A stretch of 64,000 nt of DNA from positions 5,176,501-5,240,500 of the forward strand of contig NC_089867.1 in the NCBI RefSeq assembly GCF_036373705.1. The letters run 5' to 3'. Source of the DNA: Amia ocellicauda. Lineage: Eukaryota; Chordata; Actinopteri; Amiiformes; Amiidae. Below the pieces are notes generated by a model. The model did not search any database and was not told the origin of the DNA. It saw only the letters and a program-made list of their open reading frames with translations. This document shows, in pieces, positions 46,517-61,620 of the stretch (positions within the stretch are counted from its first letter, which is position 1; the number at the start of each line of letters is the position of its first letter). The position numbers were made by a program, and so were the translations under genes.

Positions 46517-49500
46517 GGAGCCAGAAATCTTGCTGATTGATAGGGGATCAAATACTTATTTCCCTCATTAACATGCAAATCAATTTATAACTTTTTTTAA
46601 ATGCGTTTTTCTGGATTTTTTTGTTGTTATTCTGTCTCTCACTGTTAAAATACACCTACCATTAAAATTATAGACTGATCATTTCTTTGTCAGTGGGCAA
46701 ACGTACAAAATCAGCAGGGGATCAAATACTTTTTTCCCCTCACTGTACTCCAATCCATCTCTTTCATTTAGTGTTCTTCCTATATGAAGCGGTACAGAAC
46801 AATGCCGAGATTACAGATTACATAGAAGCCACGTTCTTGAAGGGAATTTAAGAATCCTGTAGTATTACCAATTCATTACATTTCATGATGATTTTTGTTT
46901 TATATTCTTATGATTAGCTTCGTTTATTTAGCAAAGCGATTAGAACACATTTCCCTCGATCTGCTGATCTATACATTAAGATGAATCTTAATTTATTTTT
47001 TAGTTTTCTCTCACATGTGCGCTACGTTTTGGTGCAATGACTTCGATTGCTTATAATTTCACACTTATTAGGAGTCTTTTCAGAAGCCATTTAACCTGGA
47101 TTAGTGTTTCTAAAGTGCCAGAGAGCTATTAAAGAATACAAAAAGAACAGAGAACAATGTATATAAACACACACCATCCTAACTACAGTCTGCTTCTATA
47201 CAGTTATGATCTCTCACATCCTTTAAATGGACAAGGCCTTCATATATGACTGTCTACATCTCAAGCCAGGAATCTATAATTAATGGGAAAACCTCCTGAC
47301 TCGTCTTTAATCCATTTGTCACACGGGCTAAAAATTACACATGCCAGCTCTCAGGGATTCACAGCCCACACGTTCTGAACGGCTCTGATCTGCAGAGCAT
47401 GTCAGCACCAGCCTCGATCTGAAATGAGCTTCAGCACCGTGGATGGTGAAGTTGCAACACAAAATCCCAGGCCACACTCATACCAGGACATGGGAGGGCC
47501 TGTATAGCATATTTACATGGTTTACAATGGCCACTTAAAAACAGGGCCCTCTCTTTCAATCCTAATTACACAGCCGACTCTCGCAAAAGCTTCACGAGTG
47601 AGTCACTATGACACAAACCCCAGCTGAAGTAAGAAACACAAGTTTCTATTTTTAAATTAGGCTAAACATGTTCACCACTGTGTGTGTAGAAAAAGAAAAA
47701 AGAAAAACACATTTGTTACATACATAGGTCTTGATGAAAGAAGTTTACGGTTGGGCATTTCACAGTTGCAGCAAATTAAATTAAGCAGAAGAAGATGCAC
47801 AAACTAGGCCAGAGCCTAAACTAGCAACGAGGGAGAGAGGTTGATCCAAACTGACAGTGACTGAATAGGAAGACTCTGTGTGGAGTGAAACGAACAGCAA
47901 CCAATCAAGATTCCTCCAGTAGGTGACAACAGGCCCTCAAAACCCTGGAAACCCACTGACCCTGCAGGCAAAAGCACAGCTACCCATAGTCATTACTGAA
48001 ATTCTCCAGGTCCAGCAAACGCCATTCAGATGCCTGTTCAAATGTTCCATTCACGGTTGCAACAATACACTTAAAATAAACGTTTCTTTTCGTCATTATG
48101 TCGTCAATGGAAATTTAAAACCGACGGACACTCATTCTAAGAGGTTTCATCAAGCCGTGTCCACATTAAACACATTAAATATCATAATACACCAGAACAT
48201 TATACAGTATACTAAAAAGTGTTGATACAATACAATGAGCTGGTAAATATATATTTTACATGTTTTTGTAAGTATCATAATTGATGCACAATAAGAGACT
48301 GGGCCTCCATCCTTGATCTCTCATGGAGGCTTCTACAGATTTGTTTATGCATGTATTTATTTTACAAACTGGCTTGTGCAATATATAGTTTTAGTGAGAC
48401 TTGCCCCAGCGGCTCTGTCCTGTACACTTTAACGTGAGTTAGACTGACTGGAGCACTCATCTTCCCCCCTGAGAAGAAACAAAAGCAGGCTACACTTCTA
48501 GATGCTGATACAGTCAAGAAAACTTTTTTTTTTTTTTCCCACTGGCACATCGGCTAAATAGTAACTACCTCTAAAACACAGACAATTCAACCTTGTGGGT
48601 TCGATTCAGGTGTTGATCTAGAGAAGTGAATTGCTTCTTCATAAGATATCCGATATACGTCTTTCCAGCCTGATGGTTCAACGAGGTTCGAATTAACAAA
48701 GCATCAACCCAGGTGTGCTGGAACACAGCTGCTCGAACACTCACACACAGCAGAGACTTCAAACCCACATGCTGTACAATCAATACTGAACCTGTCAAAC
48801 CTTTCCATTAGCATGCTGTAAGGTACCTTGTAAATCTCACAAAAGAAAAAAAATCTGCAATGAGTTTATTCTGGAACTGAAAACTAAAATAAAGAAATAC
48901 TATGTTACAAACGCTCACAAGCAACACAAGGGTGGGGTAGACCATGAATGTGTTGACATCTAATCCCTTCTTTGGCTATTTTGTCGATTCCAACTTCAGG
49001 AGCAGAGGGCCTCATTAAAAATTAAGGAGCCCTTCATTGCCATGCAGTTGGTATGGCAACGGCAGACATTGAGATGGCCTTCTGTTGCCTTGCCGCTGTG
49101 CATTAACAATTTTCTCGCAGGTATTAATTAGGAGGAGGCAGTCGGCAGAGAGGAGCGCAGGCAGGCGGCCCGTGCGGGACTGGGAGAGGGGTGGAAGACG
49201 GTCTCCGTCCCGTACAGGGATGGCAAATGGCTCAGACCCTGTCTCCGAGTTGGGCTTCCACAGGGCAGGCCAGATAAAAGATGTATGAAGCTCGTTCGCG
49301 TTTCAGTGCCTCACTATCAGACTCCATCATGCCTATACAAACAAGCTGGAACAAGAAAGACTAAAAGAAAAGCCTTCCTTCTTCTGCGGAAGAGGAGAAA
49401 ATGGAAGCATCCACATTGCTGTCTAATGAAAGGAGAGGAAACCAATAGGCAGGGAGGAGAGAAAAGATAAACATCAATTTGGGGAAAAGGTAAATCTCTG

Positions 49501-50512
49501 GGAGTCTGAAGCCTAACATTTGCCTCGATATTGAGTCCAAAATCATGATAAGGATGGCTGGGTTCAGCATCAGAGGATGCCGGCATCAATGGGTGTCGTC
49601 CTCGGAGGCAGGGAGGTGTGGGGTACGGCCATTTTGTGAGCTTGTAGTGACGTGCGACCTGATTGATTTAGAGAGGAGTCTTATGCCGTGTCAGAGAGAG
49701 GGAGGGTGAAAAGTGATGTGAAAGTGACAAGAGTTAGACTCCATCAGCCCCAGAGCAAAACAAAGGCGACTTGAATGTGACAGGATCTTGGGACTGAAAA
49801 ATTAGCAGTGAGTCCAGTAATATAAACGGAAAGTGGAAACAAAATGGCAAGGGCACGCATTTCATTAAATGCCATCTAGAAGTTACAGTAACATGCTCAA
49901 TATGTCTGCTACGTTGCTTTTTCACTGTAAACCTGACAGTAAACTGTGTAATACAAATGTAAAAAACAACAGCAAGACATTCTAATGCTCTTGTAAGGAT
50001 TACCAGCCATACACAATATTTAAACACACATTACAACAGGGTTTACACAAACTGCGTTGGCACAGGAGACACTGCTACAGGCCTCAGAGAAGACCAAACC
50101 CCAAACGATAATCCGAGTTTCACAGCATGAGCGAGGAATTTGGAATCGGCTCAAAATTAATTTTAATCTCGTAAAAGTCACCTCTTAATGTCATTACTAC
50201 TTCATGGAAATGACAGGCAAATCACATCAGCTGTCAAAACATCAGGAACAAGTGTAATTCAAATTTATATTGCATTAGCTACTAGGGACATGATAGGAGT
50301 CTGGAGCCATTGGCCATTCTGACACTTATGGAAAATGTATGTTATATTACATAGGAGTCAGCAGTAGGCCCGAGTAATTTACCAATACTTTGATATCAAT
50401 TTAGTTTTATTTCCAAATATAATACAGCCCTGATTCTCATCTATGGTTACAATTTGATTTCTTTCAACAGCTTACCAAATACAATTTCTTGTATTTAGGA
50501 ACTCGTGCCATT

Positions 50513-50513
<1 letters not shown>

Positions 50514-50549
<36 letters not shown>
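50514..50549. repeat. (AAT)n microsatellite
   Basis: About 11-12 AAT units lie in the region upstream of ZHX2. Confidence 0.9.
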
Positions 50550-52171
50550 TTTAAAATCCACCCTTTTTCCATGTATGTCTTAATGTATTAAGCCATCTGT
50601 GGCAATCTGTTGCAGAGGGCGCTATACTAAATAAAAGAGGATTTATTTATAGATTGAAGCGATGATTTATGTAGACACCACTGGTGCACCTAAAAAAAAA
50701 AGCTGAAGTTCCTACAATGAATAATGCAATGTTAATTACCAAAGGAAAGGTAATAAACACACAAGCCTCAACAGTGTCCACTTTGTATTAGAGATGCAAG
50801 GATAACAATACAGCTAAACAGCAGGACAAGTTGTTCATGGCAACAGGTAGAGAGGCCAACCATCAGGCCAAAAATCAGGGAGTTTTCTGTTCATTGTGAA
50901 CACTGACGTTTATATTTTCCCCACTATTGGCTGAAATATTTGTTTAGAACTGATGTTACGCTATAACATTTTTGTACAGTGAGGGATCTCTGCAACTATA
51001 CATTTGTTCCTTTCCAATTGAAATTCAAAGCTGTAGCTTTAATCACCTGTGGAAATTTATAATAGGATTGGTCAATTGTATAACCCTAAGAAATGCAAAT
51101 CCAATTTTACAATATTTCCCTGCCCATTTTATTTACAGTAAAATGGCCTAGTGGAGACCAGCTCTTAATTTGCAAGGGAAATTTTCTTTACAAGTACAAC
51201 AGGTTAACTTTCAACTAATATATTGCCATGGAAACCAGCAAACGGCAGGTAGAGCCGTTTACTCCACAGGGATGCTGGTGGGAAATGATCTGCATACCAA
51301 TCTGGACAAGTTTTCGCATTTCTGCCTGCCTAAACTCGACAATAAATAGGTTTCAATTAAATGAAACTGACTAAATATATGTGTGTGTGTGTATTTTAAG
51401 GTTTTCAATTAACTAACCAGGTCTCAATTGGCTTGTGCCAGGATCTCAAATAGGCATCATACGGTTGTGGTTCTACAAAAGGTTGTGTGCTGGAAAATAC
51501 ACCTTGACATTAGTGGTACTCATGGTAATGGCAGTTTAGTTTTAAGTAGGTCTGGTTTATTCTTCAACACAAATTCACAACACAACAAAGCATAAAGGTG
51601 CAAAGCAGGGATCGTTAAATTAATATAGTATGAACCAAAATACACTAAAAGCATTATCCAGCCGTACCACCTTACAGCTCCAATTTATTATATGTGGTAA
51701 AAAGAATATGGGAATATTATTTTGATTAAATATATTTGTCTTCTATGGAATCTTCTGACTGACTTGGCGGTCTCATCTACCTTCACTCGCCAAAACATCA
51801 CCTGACATCACGTTCAATACTAGAACTGGGAGAAGCCTTTTCTGAAAAAATATACGAGTGTGCATGCAGCTCACACACGCTATACGATCTAGCAACAATA
51901 GCCAGAATTAGGAGTAACAGTCATCCAACAGCGCACTGTGAATCGTGCACTAGTAAATTCACAACCTTGAGCAGGGTTTCCAACAAACAAACACAAAAAA
52001 CAACACACTGCCATAAATAACGCACATGAAACGTATGAGAAATAGGTAGGGTGACATTTCACTTAGCGATTTAAAACTCCTACTGACACCTGCAAGAATT
52101 AAGCCTCTATTAGGTCACGCAGCCTTGTTATCGTGATGCCGATTTGTGATTAGAACGGGTCTCCAACATAT

Positions 52172-52380
52172 CTTTCAATCAATTTATTTCGTATAGCACC
52201 CTTTGCAGAGTTGGCTCAGAGTGCTTTACACATTGTAACCAACAAGCTTGTGCTGTTACATAGGCACAGAGGAGAGAAAAACACAGGGAAAAATCTCTGG
52301 AGGGTCCACGGCTTAAGGCCTAGGCCTAATGGTTGCCTCCCCTCCCGGGAGTATATCAGATGCAATGAAGATCAGAAAGT
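52172..52380. repeat. Possible dispersed repeat fragment
   Basis: The stretch with ATTTATTTCGTATAGCACCC followed by CAGAGTGCTTTACA resembles the edge of a dispersed repeat common in fish genomes, with an open frame but no recognisable protein. The family is not identified. Confidence 0.3.
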
Positions 52381-55300
52381 CCTTGTCTTCTTATCTTAAA
52401 TAAGACTATTATATAAATTGGAAGCCAAGCAGGAAACTATGTTGGCTGCACATTGTGTACTGCTGGTTTAAGCCTGGTTTTGGAAAAGCCATTTTCTTTT
52501 TTCCATAACCCCATGAAGACAAAGATAAAGTATCCCTCAACATGTTTGTCCACAGTCAGGATAGACTTAAAAGAAAAAGAAAAAACTAAAGACAGAGATT
52601 TATAAGGTTTTCAGCTAATTCATCAATTCCAAATATTAAATCATATACTATATAAAAAAAAAAAAAAAAAACACATTCCAAACAAATTCCACAGAAAGCC
52701 AGATCAATTCAAATCTCAAATCCCAGTCCCCCTACACACATTACAAACACCATCGAAAACCTTCAAGTACAAAAAACCCCTCCAGTCACTACTTCGCCGC
52801 TGTCAATTTCTCACAGTGCGTAAAACACTCAACGACCACATGAGCGCCAACACTTCCAACTCCTGCACTGCTTCACAGAACTGAAAAACTACTCTGATCT
52901 TTGAGAATTTTCAAAATATATGAACAGGATCCTGATTCAAGAAACATCCACCTTATTCTTCCCGATTTTGAAAATGGCAAACTTAGCCTGTCCAAAAACA
53001 AAATTAGTCAGCTGGCTTCTGGTATGTAAAACCAAATATCAAACTGGCCTCAGTGAATTGCAAACACCCTTGATCAGATCAGATCAGTAGATTAGGTAGG
53101 AAGACAGACACTGACAGAACATTTTGGACTACTTACTTTTGCAGTGTTAACAGACCCTACCCATCACACTACTTTTGGAAAACAGAGTAAAATGTACAAT
53201 ATTAACTACATGATGTAAATATTGAATCTACTGTATAACACCACTAAAGGATTAAAAAGAACAACAATCGCATCTGCAATAGATATGCATTTTCCTTTGA
53301 AAACTAAATTCCTGTTGTCTGGTTTTGCATCTAGTGGCTGCTTTCCCGGAGCATTACGAAATACTACTGTATAAGAAGACCGACAGTAGAGAGGGAACAT
53401 GAGGATCCAATTCCAGTGTGGTCTTTAAGGAGCTTTTCAGCATTAAAAGATTTAAACAAACACAGTGGTGTACAACAATCAACACATACACAGGAATCAG
53501 CCATCTTCCATTCCTTTAAAACTGCTGTTTATGCATACAAAGGCGCAGAACAATTACATTATAAAATGAGATTCTGCATCAAGTAAACATATGAGATAAT
53601 GATAAAATGTCTAACAGATTAATTACTGTACATGTTCTGCTTCAAAATAACAATAGATGCACTGTTATTCGTATTATGGATCAAAATACTTTTTGTTCCC
53701 AAAAAAAAAATCCCTTATTTTAAATTTAGAAATCAAATTTTCACTTTTCATTGCAGGATGCAATTGTAGAGACCCAAATCACTGAAATTGGGGAGAATGG
53801 TGCTTGTAGAGAAATGGAGAGAACTTTGAACATACAATTCACACCTCAATCACACGTTAATGTATTTTGGAAGAATTAAAGTCTTGTGGTGTCGATGTAT
53901 TACTTCTCTCTAAACCGCACTGCGTGCAACACTTCTGCTCTGTGGCATAATAAGTCAAACTCAAGACTGCTTGCAGTATAAACTGATTTATTAACTGAAA
54001 CGGAGTTAAACAAAACTTCTCTCACTTAATACACGATCTAAGAGGAGTGAGTCCCTCCCTCCAGTCTCTCTGAATACATTCACACAGCTTAGCAGAGGTA
54101 TATTGCTTATCGCTGGAGTAATCACCTAGTAGCTATATAATCAACACCTCAATGATGCATAGGAGGCCTGATTTCCATGTCCTTCCCAATTGCATCCCTT
54201 GGCAGATTCACTCAATCAAGTGGATATCAATATTAATATTGCAACTAGGCACTAACACATTAGTGCCCTGCTGAAAATGAATAAACATTCAGACAGTGGC
54301 ATGAGATTTATTTTTAAATTTTTGCAGATGAGGGGAAATCAATAGGCTGTCAAATGCAATTTGTGACAGGTAATCAAATTCATGTTTTCCTGCACTAGGA
54401 GTATTTAATTTTATATTTAACAAATTCTGTGTTAGAGTACACAAGTTTATCTTAGTGTAATTCCAAACCCTACACTTGTATGTCTCGCTATTTCTCTCTT
54501 TAATAATACAGAACATCATGAAGTATATTCAAGACACATGGCATTCAAGTGTCTCATATGCATTTGTTGGGGTGATGTTTCTCTTCCAAATAAGCGGTTT
54601 TTGGCTGTTGTAGGGTCTGACAATGCAAATCTGTCATCTGGCCTTTCAGGATCAGGAGCACACAAGGTGAGTGAGGCTCATACAGGAGCGTGGACGTGTG
54701 TCGAGGGTCACGTCTGGTCAGTGCAGTCGAGTGGAAAGCTGAGCTGAACTGCAGCTGTCACTGCCATGCTTGTGCATAACATGGGGCAGAAAACTGCACA
54801 TTACGCATATTAATATATTCACCAAGCAGAGCACAAGTACATACATTTTCAGCACCAGATTATCTGCTGCTGCTTCAGCCTTCATAGCCAAAAGTAGAAC
54901 AACATTTTGGAAAACAAATACAGAAAAAGTGATGCTTTTGAAAGATGAGAACTTTGTGCAACAAATAATATGGCAGAATTAACTGTGTGTACCTATATTC
55001 CATAATAAGAACAACTCTGAAATATATTGCTCGGTTATATCATAATTTTCATATTCAGCTTCAGAGTTACATAAAGTCACTCAAAATATGAACAAAAGAG
55101 ATCCTAAAGTATGTGCCACAGATAATTAGATCTGACGTTAGTAGGCCTGAGAAACAACAGTAGTTGATGTAAGTATTGGGAAAAATTTGAGCCATAGATC
55201 CTGGTCCAAACTTATTTTTATATATCGCCTAATAGGCCCTCTGAGTAGATTCAGAAGTGACTCTGGAGTCCCTGCTATACTCACTGCGCTTCCTCTCAGG

Positions 55301-58300
55301 CACCCACAGTGGGGCAGAGCGGGATGTGGAAAGCTCCAGGCCTGCGGCGCAACACGTCCCCCCACTCGTTCCCAGAGGTCTCTGGCTCAGAGCCACCCTG
55401 GCTTGCGTTGTCCAGCCTCTGAAACACAGAAAAACTTCAGCTGCGGAGACCGAAACAGTCTGTTCAGCTTTGCTTTCGACTTAGCAGGTTGTTACCAAGG
55501 AAACTCGTATGCAGAAAGCACAAGCATTTGGAGGTTATCGAAAAACAGCAACACCATCTGTGACATTTGGACTCTCTACTTTTATTTGTTACAGGGTTTG
55601 TAGCTGCATGTAGCTGTAAAAAATAATAAAAGTATGTCTTAAGCATTTTTATAACATTTCTTGTTTCACTTATGTCTCATTTTGAAATTCTGTTGTTGTT
55701 CATTCTTTTTGTAATTGACATTGGAACTATTGCTGCAAACATTGCATTAAAAATAAGTTTCTTAGCAGGAAATGCACTGGGCATCATATACCCTTTCCTG
55801 CATTTTGGAAACATTATGCTGCAATTTATTTCTTCATGCTTTCTGAATCTTATTCTGCTTTGAGAAGGGTCTCTTGGTTCAAAATATTTCAGCATATCTC
55901 AATCATCATCAGCCTATATGGATCCACTGCTGTATGAAGGCCTCCCCAAGATCTGTCCGCTTGCTTCAATATACAGCTTCCCTTTTGCACATCTTCGACT
56001 TTAAGGCAGCATGTTTTGGTTTGTTTTTATTGCTGTACTTTTGTTCCCGCAGCCAAGGGAAAAAAAAGTCTACTCTATGTAATCATAACGCAACACAGTT
56101 TTTCCAAATTTCATTTTGGATATTTAAAAGTTCATTAAGGGACATCTATTTTGCTCAAACAGACTAAGAAAAGGTAAATGAGTCTAGACCATGTAAATAC
56201 AATGGCTGGGATGGATTTCAACAATAGCCCCCGAATTGGGGACAGCACACCAATGTCTTTTCACTCTGTTGTGTGAACACAGCGGAGAGTGGTCACTAGT
56301 GGAAATCCTTGAGCTACAAGATGAAAGAGAATTACAAAGTCACATAGTTGTGAAGAATGAAGAATGAATGCAGGCGTTTGTTTGTGAATTGGAACACGAT
56401 GGGATGGGAGTTGTACAGTGGTGGTCAGCAGAACGAATGGATGAAGTGGGACACCAACTGGGGCCAAACGAAAAGTAAGTGTTGTTCAAATCAAAACAAG
56501 TATTAAATCACCCCTGCCATCTGTTCACTGTAGGGAATAAGACATGCAAATATACCAATCCAGTCTTCTGTCCCTCTTACTGAAGGAAGTAACAAGGACA
56601 GGCTACGGTAGCTAGTTCAAATCATGAAACGATAAATAGCCTAAAGTCAGACAGTCAGACTTCTACAAGTATTGCTATAAAGTAATTATTCTGTTAGTTA
56701 TAAGTGAATATTACATTTTTTGTGGTTAATGATGCTTTTAAGAATGATGGCTCTTGATTTTTTACATCAGTCTGTTGCTATCTGAAGTAAATTAAGCCTC
56801 TTGAGATCTTAAAAAATGACACTACAGGGAACCCCATTAAGAACTTTTCTCCAGCTCCTATGAAAGACACAAAGCGGATACGAAAGTTACAGTAAGTCAG
56901 TTGATATGAAGAGGAACACAGCTTGGAACTGTGCAAGCCTGATCGGTCTGTGATGCCGTGAGGAGTTATGTTAGAGTTAGCTGAAGTACAGCAACAGAGC
57001 GGATCATTCGGCCATGTTTATGAAAAATAAACTTGGGAGAACTGCACTACAAACAAAACAACCACAAAATGCAAACAGCAGCTTTGCTTTGGCTTATTAA
57101 GACAAGCAAATCTACTACTCTGCAAATTGACATGAGAGGAGAAAGCCTACAATACCATGACTACTAGGATAAACCATGGCCGAACAGATCATCAAAATAA
57201 AATAAAAATCTGAATTCTTCACCAGAACGATCATGGGCATTAATCATAGCTCTGGCACCGAACCAGCCTACAGAGAAATTAATTGTTTTTAGAGATGAGT
57301 AATAGCTATAGGAGAAGGCTAGAGACCTCCACAGAAAGAGTCCCTTTTGTCTGGAGTCACAGCAGACCAGGAGAAAACCAAAATCAAAGAGCAGCTCTGC
57401 CCACAGGGATGACACAGGGATGACATCATCAAGGAAGGAGCTTTTAGTCACTGAAAGCAATTGTCTAGGCAGTAGTCACCACTATAAAAACCTCTTCAAA
57501 TCCTGAAACCCACACAGATGTGAGGTAGCATTTTGAAACTGCCAGAGTTTTCGATTCTGCTGCTGCTATTCTCTAATTTCTCATTTTGAAGAACTAGGAA
57601 TATATAAGGTGCTTATTACCAAACAAAAATGGACTGATTGACTAAAAAAAACATCAAACAAATACCATAATTCATGTTGGGGCTCTTACAGAGATGACGA
57701 AAAGCCACAGGAGGAAAATAAATAAAAGTGCCCGTCTGCGAAATCAGACTCAGGATAGAGACTAGTGCTGTACATCGATCGGATAGAATGACACATGGTT
57801 TCCCAGCAGATAAAGGATGTCTGAGGCCCTTCAGCTCCTAAGTCTGCTAGAAAAGAGGAAACATCACATAAACTGCGCACTGGCAGTTCAAACAGCACAT
57901 TGCGGAGCCAAGAAGGGCCCCAGGCCATCGGAGCCGAGCTACAGCTGCAGCAGACAGACTGCGCTGCCACAGGAGGGCCAGCCTGGGGGCAAGGACAAGG
58001 CCTGGGAAGGTTTGGACAAGAACACTGTTTGTCCTAATTTCATTTCCAGCTGCTGAAAAGGGAAATGAAAAATTTATATTCAGCAGTGAACAACACTGAG
58101 TAAACAGAACTAATGTTTTTATTTGAACAAAAATGACAATAGTGACATTGTAATTGTAAGTTATGGAATACTGAAATGACATGACTATTTTGTTTTCAGG
58201 AATATATATATTTTTTTAATGTAGCCTAATAAATCAATTAATTACAAAAAAAAAAAAAAAACATGACAGAATTCTGCACAATATAGATATACTTAACCCA

Positions 58301-60009
58301 AATGGCCATTGTGTAACTACACTGAGAAAATTAGCTGATTAGCTGCAGAATTCCAGGCCTGAATTTACTATTTTCTGGCAGTGTTTTGTTCTCTCTATCT
58401 GCCTGTCTGAAGGAGCCAACCATACCAAGGGGCAGTGGGTATCACAGAGAAGCAATCTGTTGCTCTGCTGCAAAAATACCAACTCAGTCATCAATGATTT
58501 ACAGAGAAGCTTCCCTGGGCGTGGGCTGTGGTGAGAACAGCGCCCTACACCTCAGTCACTTTAAATGAGCAACAAATACATTTTTAATAAGATAGCTGTC
58601 TAGAAGCTCATACTAGCGATAGTACCGGCAAGGCACTGGATAGTTACAAAGCAACAGCTTGATGGCAGTTGCAAGAGAGCCAAGTCTTTTATCAACCCTT
58701 CCAAATCAAATGGGTATTTCTGAGCTTCAGGATGAAATACTTTTTCTTTTTTTTATTGAGCTCGCTAGCTTATAAATATTGCAAGAATCGTTTATTAAAA
58801 TTGTCTCGACTTGACAAATATGTGATCTTCCACCAGGAGCTCATAATATTTAACAGTGCTAAAGTTAATTCAGGTTAATTCATAAAGCCAAGATTGGAGC
58901 ATTATTGATGGTCAGTCAGAGCAAGATTAAACTTCATATTACAATATTGGTATTATAAGACACTTGATGACCAAATAAATAGGGACACAAAGCAAAGCAA
59001 CGCAACCTTAGGTAAGTAACTGTGGTAGTTCTATGTGCATCAAGCAATGCAGGACAAGGTTACATTACAGTATAATCGTGTTGATTTTCTCTCTGGGATG
59101 GTGCTTCCTATGACAGTGAATATTTTAAACAGTCATCAATGACACATTTTTCATTTTCTTCACCACAGTACATTGAAATGTGCAACAATTTAGGTTCTCC
59201 GTGTTCCCTGACATTGTGATCAAGTCAGAATACAAATGAAAGTTCTCATGGCCACAAAGCTGTGACTTTTAGGACTAGCCTTCCCAGTCTGCTTTAAAAC
59301 TCCCTTGTAAAATGCAAACATTTTCACATGATGTAGAACAATTTCATCTTGTTAAATGCAAAAGCACATCTGGGCAACGGCACTACAGGGGTGCTCTACC
59401 ATACTGATCGATTGACGTCACCAATCTTGACAAGCAGGTGAATGCAATTGCTCATGCTAATAATAATACTTCAATTAGAAAGTCTTTTGGAGAACTTCAC
59501 TGTTTAGGACTGTTTAATTGGCAAACATTTTCTGCCTGACTTCTGTACAGCCAAAAAATAAATAATAACGTAGTTCTGTGTGCATTAAGCAGTTCTCTCA
59601 AAGGCGGTTTTGATCAAGTACTTAGATTGGTCTTGCAGGGCTTTGCATCAGATATGAAACACAGGCACAGTGCTACCTTGGAGTGCAGCAGTTGAGACAT
59701 CTCTGAATGTCAATAATTGAAAACCACGTACAAGAATGAAACATTTTGCTACAGAATGTAAAAGTACTTGGAAACTCGAACATGTAGCCTAACTTAACAG
59801 GTTGTTTCAAAGTGAACAAACATCCATCAACACAATTAGTTATTTTTTTCATTAAGACATTATGTAACAGTGTACAATATAGGTTGTTCATTATTAAAAT
59901 TAGTTATTTCTCAGAACGGAGGATTGTGGCTGTACTGAACCTTTGTGTTAAGCCTACTACTTAATTGAAATCATTATTTGCTTAAATTTCACTTTTTAAA
60001 TCAGTTAAT

Positions 60010-60190
60010 TTACAAAACATTGGAGAATGAGTGCCTGGGGTCATTTTACATTTAACTGGGAATCTCCAACTGTTAAAATAATCAAAAAGCGCTGATTAGG
60101 CACATTAGTTCAATTAAGTAACAGTTTGCTTTGAACAAAAATCAGTTGAACACTGGGCCCCCAGGTCCAGAACTGAGAAGCACTGAAATA
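60010..60190. repeat. Possible dispersed repeat remnant
   Basis: It ends with GGGCCCCCAGGTCCAGAACT and GAGAAGCACTG, a string typical of short dispersed repeats in fishes, preceded by TTCAATTAAGTAAC. The limits are uncertain. Confidence 0.3.
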
Positions 60191-61521
60191 AGATAAACCA
60201 ATCAATGAATAAATACTTTTTCGTTTTTTATATATACAAACTGTTTATTTAGTTCAGTAATTTCATTGACCAGTAAACCTGATGTGAAGTCTGCCCTTGT
60301 GGGGACAATCTGTGAACTGCACCTACATGGAGAACATCCCTATGGTTGTAGTTCTATATCTAATATTCTCAGAAAAGAAATACAGCAAAAACCAACATCA
60401 ACAACCCAAAAAAAAAAAAACTTGAATTAATTTCCCCAGCAGCAGCTTTAAGAGAACCTATAGTGAGCCACATGCACACAAATCTAGCCTTGCAGTCCTG
60501 GCCAACTGCCAAGCACACCTACACTACACAGGGCAGGAAAGCCAAGACATCGATGGGAACGTCACCTGAGGTCAAATGCTCTGTGGATGGTTTTGTCTGA
60601 GCTCACAGCATAATCCCATGTAATGCAGGGCTGTGAGGCAACCCTACGGCTTTTACAGTTTGTTGGTTTGACAGTTTTAGCGCAATCTCAGGACAGTTGG
60701 GTTTATTCTTAGGTTCGTGGGAAATGTCTAGCCGAACACTAGACATTGTTCTGAATCGAACGGCAACTCTGAGGAGGGACAGCCATTTCCCCCAGGCTAT
60801 CTGACCTTACTGCGCTCATATTTCAGCAAAGAGAAACAGAAGCAGCACGGTTCGATTCAAAGAACCGATGCTGGCAGAACAGCAAACATATTTTTCTTGC
60901 CTTTTCCTTTGTAGAGTACATTTTGACCGTACCATAGCGTGCACACACACAAGGCTGTAGCTGGAACAAGTTTTTGTTTTTCACCTGGAGTTCACTGGAC
61001 TAAAGTGGTGGGGTGGGGAGGGCAGAATCACCAGCTATCTAATGTAATGCAAAAAAAAGTCTGAATTAATTTTAAGCAGTTATTCCTTCAGACACACTAT
61101 TCTATTGCAAGATCTTTAACATGAGCTGTGCAACCCTAAGCACATGGACACAGAGAGACAACTGCTGTGCATAATCGCCTATTATAGGTATTACGTTACA
61201 GCAAACATTCACTTTGAATCTTGAAATACTTGAAAGAGAGAGAAAACAACTAAACACTAACTGCAAAGTACCGATATCCCGATAAGGGACTCAGTGTGAC
61301 ATCGATAGCACGTAAATCACTGGGTTCTACAGGATTTCATTAAACTTTACATTTGTATGAAGGTTACTTCTATTACTATCAGTCCATCTCACTGCATTTT
61401 TGTACCACATGATGGGTGTCTGAAAATCATTTGATTAGTTGGAAGTAGCCCTCTAATGTTCCTAACTGCAGTGTCTACCCTCACACGGTGTGGTACATGC
61501 AAGTTGCCACAAGATGTTCCT

Positions 61522-61620
61522 CCAACACAGGGATCTGCAACCCTGGTCCTGGAAAGCCATAATATTGCAGGCTATACAGGCATGAATTTAACACTGAATG
61601 GACACCTGAAAGATAGTTTG
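61522..61620. repeat. Dispersed repeat related to the one at 4462
   Basis: GGGATCTGCAACCCTGGTCC followed by TGGAAAGCC and TTGCAGGC parallels the left end of the inverted-repeat element at 4462-4490. Only one end is clear. Confidence 0.4.

Larger units (their letters stand above)
45214..46745 (-). mobile_element. Tc1-like DD34E transposon (IR/DR type, Passport-like), defective
   Basis: The element is 1532 bp and is flanked by TA duplications at 45212-45213 and 46746-46747. The termini read CAGTGAGGGAAAAAAGTATT and the matching inverse. The inverted repeats are long, 45214-45400 and 46542-46745. Each holds an outer and an inner direct repeat (outer GAGGGAAAAAAGTATTTGAT, inner GAGGGAAATAAGTATTTGAC), the IR/DR layout of Sleeping Beauty and Passport. 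Relative to the right repeat, the left one lacks about 14 bp just after GATTTTGTAC. The transposase inside is broken. Confidence 0.93.

Noticed and set aside
55187..55603. 138-codon plus-strand frame over a GC-richer patch
   Set aside because: No similarity and no splice or polyadenylation context; composition alone explains the open frame.
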